Shown here piece by piece: positions 6,141 to 7,451 of a stretch of 7,451 nt of DNA (positions are counted from its first letter, which is position 1; every line of letters starts with the position of its first letter). The notes under the pieces are model-generated. The model worked only from the letters and a program-made list of their open reading frames with translations. It had not been told where the DNA came from and made no database searches. This stretch comes from Pseudomonadota bacterium (GTDB lineage: Bacteria; Pseudomonadota; Alphaproteobacteria; Acetobacterales; Acetobacteraceae). A program made the position numbers and the translations under genes. The stretch covers positions 1 to 7,451 of the forward strand of contig JAJZVE010000219.1 in NCBI GenBank assembly GCA_021845835.1, read 5' to 3'.

Positions 6141-7136
6141 TTAGACTGTGTAGGTGTCGGTCCGATAGAGGTTCCGATGTCCATCGATAAACATGATTGT
6201 CCGGCGCAATCCCTCATCCAGCGCCACCCGCGGTTCCCAACCCAGCAGTCGGCGCGCTTTCCCGTTGTCGGACACCAGTTTCCACACTTCGCTTCCGGCA
6301 GGGCGCTCCCGCAAAGTTTCCGTAACCACCCGCGCACCACTACCCATCAGCGCCAGGATACGGGTCGCGAAATCACCAATGCTGTAGGTTTCGCCGGTAC
6401 CGAGGTTAATCGTCTCCCCCTCGATTCCCGACGCAGTAGCGGCGCGCAGAAAGCCATCCACTGTGTCGCCAACGAAGGTCATGTCACGCATCGGTGTAAG
6501 CGAACCGAGTTTCACGGCGTCGCGCCCAAACGCCTGGGCGATGATGGTGGGGATGAAGGCGCGAGCCGATTGGCGCGGGCCATAGGTGTTGAACGGCCGC
6601 AACGTCACCACCGGGGTGGCGAAGGAGCGGACATAGCTCTCGACAAGCTTATCGGCGGCGATCTTAGAGGCAGAGTACGGTGACTGGCCTTGCAGCGGAT
6701 GGTCCTCATCGATCGGTTCGTAGCGTGCGGTGCCGTACACCTCCGAGGTGCTGGTATGCACCACCCGTTTCACACCGAAGCGCCGCGCTGCTTCCAGAAC
6801 GTTAAGTGTGCCTTCCACGTTGGTCCGCACGTAGCTGCGCGGGGCAACATAAGAGTGCGGGATGGCGATCAGCGCGGCCAGATGCAGCACGATGTCCTGC
6901 CCCTCCACCGCGCGGAGGACGAAGTCGCTGTCCTCGACGGCGCCGGGCATGATGGATACCCGCGCCAGGATGTCCGCCGGCAGCAGGGCGAGGTTGCCGA
7001 GGCTGGAGGCGGAGTTGTAGCGGGTCATGCATGTAACCCGCGCGCCGGCGACAATCAGCGCCTCGACTAGGTGGCTCCCGATAAAGCCGGCGGCACCGGT
7101 CACCAACACGCGGACGGAGTTCAATTGGTCGATCAT
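6141..7136 (-). CDS. Extended SDR sugar-nucleotide 4,6-dehydratase/epimerase, LegB-like
   Basis: This 331-residue extended SDR has TGAAGFIG (residues 13-20) for NAD, HLAALIAIPHSYV (85-97), TSTSEVYG (128-135, with the Thr-x-Glu arrangement of 4,6-dehydratases at T130/E132), the active site YSASK (Y154, K158), RPFNTYGPRQ and RDMTFVGDTVDGF. The combination of TSTSEVYGTA, QGQSPYSASKIAADKL and the RYNS segment resembles LegB-type NAD-dependent 4,6-dehydratases better than RmlB or GalE. The expected reaction is NAD-dependent oxidation at C4 with dehydration across C5-C6 to a 4-keto-6-deoxy sugar; C4 epimerisation is the alternative. It is the first gene of the operon. The start is uncertain: ATG 7136 is preferred for family length, with GTG 7145 and TTG 7154 also in frame, and none has a convincing Shine-Dalgarno sequence. 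Confidence 0.85.
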   Translation of the reverse strand: MIDQLNSVRVLVTGAAGFIGSHLVEALIVAGARVTCMTRYNSASSLGNLALLPADILARVSIMPGAVEDSDFVLRAVEGQDIVLHLAALIAIPHSYVAPRSYVRTNVEGTLNVLEAARRFGVKRVVHTSTSEVYGTARYEPIDEDHPLQGQSPYSASKIAADKLVESYVRSFATPVVTLRPFNTYGPRQSARAFIPTIIAQAFGRDAVKLGSLTPMRDMTFVGDTVDGFLRAATASGIEGETINLGTGETYSIGDFATRILALMGSGARVVTETLRERPAGSEVWKLVSDNGKARRLLGWEPRVALDEGLRRTIMFIDGHRNLYRTDTYTV

Positions 7137-7345
7137 CAAGTTCACACATGGCAAGAAACCAATCAGCTGTCAATCGGCCAGCAGTTCTAAACGCGAGCGG
7201 CTCGCACCTGCCGGCTGAGTCCGATCCGCCACGCCCGGTTCCCTGAGGTGGCTCATTCGTTCGGACAGCCTGGCGGCCTTGCTAAGCTACTAATCCGGCA
7301 TACAGATAGGTAGCAGTCTGCCTCGACCCACGCTATGCTGCGGGC
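7137..7345. other. Intergenic region between the glycan operon and the IS630-like ORF
   Basis: This stretch should hold the operon promoter on the minus strand and the left end of the right-hand IS. A TTGACA -35 match is present at 7173-7168 (minus), but the -10 at the proper distance (CATGTG, 7150-7145) is poor and would place transcription start almost on the ATG at 7136. A small near-palindrome, GCGAGCGGCTCGC, lies at 7193-7205. No clear terminal repeat of the right-hand element could be fixed. No RNA gene or ORF with recognisable content is seen. Confidence 0.4.
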
Positions 7346-7451
7346 ATGCTGAACGATCGCGATTTCCGAAAACTTCCGCCATCGACCCAGGCCGAGCTGC
7401 GCCGCGTCGCAGTGAACATGGTGCGCTCAGGGAAGAGCCGGATCGAGGTCG
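7346..7451 (+). CDS. Probable IS630-type transposase N-terminus, cut by window edge
   Basis: Thirty-five codons are visible from the ATG at 7346, reading MLNDRDFRKLPPSTQAELRR and then VAVNMVRSGKSRIEV, open to the right edge. The pattern LPPSTQAELRRVAVNMVRSGKSRIEV resembles the start of the helix-turn-helix region of IS630-family transposases, where a G-K-[ST]-R block leads into the first recognition helices. It points away from the glycan operon. The catalytic domain and both ends are out of view, so an IS630 origin is a pattern-based call and another HTH protein remains possible. Confidence 0.55.
   Translation, partial: MLNDRDFRKLPPSTQAELRRVAVNMVRSGKSRIEV

Noticed and set aside
1..7451. tRNA, rRNA, CRISPR array, riboswitch or toxin-antitoxin pair
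   Set aside because: No cloverleaf, spaced direct repeats, recognisable aptamer or small gene pair could be supported on either strand.

Overview
The window is GC-rich DNA with the look of a high-GC alphaproteobacterium, possibly of the Acetobacteraceae/Rhodospirillales type. That placement rests on base composition and the flavour of the insertion sequences and is weak. It holds a four-gene minus-strand sugar-nucleotide/glycosyltransferase operon bounded on both sides by insertion sequences (IS).

Left part (1-2319), IS debris. The 5' end of an IS66-family element occupies 1-834 on the minus strand: tnpA, then the start of tnpB running off the left edge. Its terminal inverted repeat ends at 834. 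Next comes a short plus-strand scrap of a different IS66-type tnpA (about 885-983) with an in-frame TAG. A full-length IS3-family element of the IS51/IS629 type follows at 1000-2319. It has 27-bp inverted repeats and an intact orfA, but orfB carries an internal frameshift although its DD(35)E residues survive. No matching 3-bp target duplication flanks it.

Centre and right (2282-7136), glycan operon, transcribed right to left. In order of transcription: a LegB-like extended-SDR sugar-nucleotide 4,6-dehydratase/epimerase (6141-7136); a sugar-1-phosphate nucleotidyltransferase (5394-6122, GTG start); a second extended SDR resembling 4-keto-sugar reductases (4495-5394), whose catalytic Tyr position reads His; and a two-domain GT2-GT4 glycosyltransferase (2282-4477). 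Junctions are tight (18 bp, a 1-base TGATG overlap, 17 bp), so one transcript is expected. The likely logic is activation of a sugar phosphate, oxidation/dehydration at C4-C6, reduction at C4, then transfer of the product by one or both glycosyltransferase modules to a surface glycan. The actual sugar and nucleotide cannot be read from the sequence.

The IS3 element abuts the 3' end of the glycosyltransferase gene. The last 11 codons and the stop codon of that gene are supplied by the IS end, so any original downstream genes have been separated from the operon or lost.

Right edge (7137-7451). About 210 bp of intergenic DNA should contain the operon promoter. It is followed by the start of a plus-strand ORF at 7346 that looks like the N-terminus of an IS630-type transposase, cut by the window edge.
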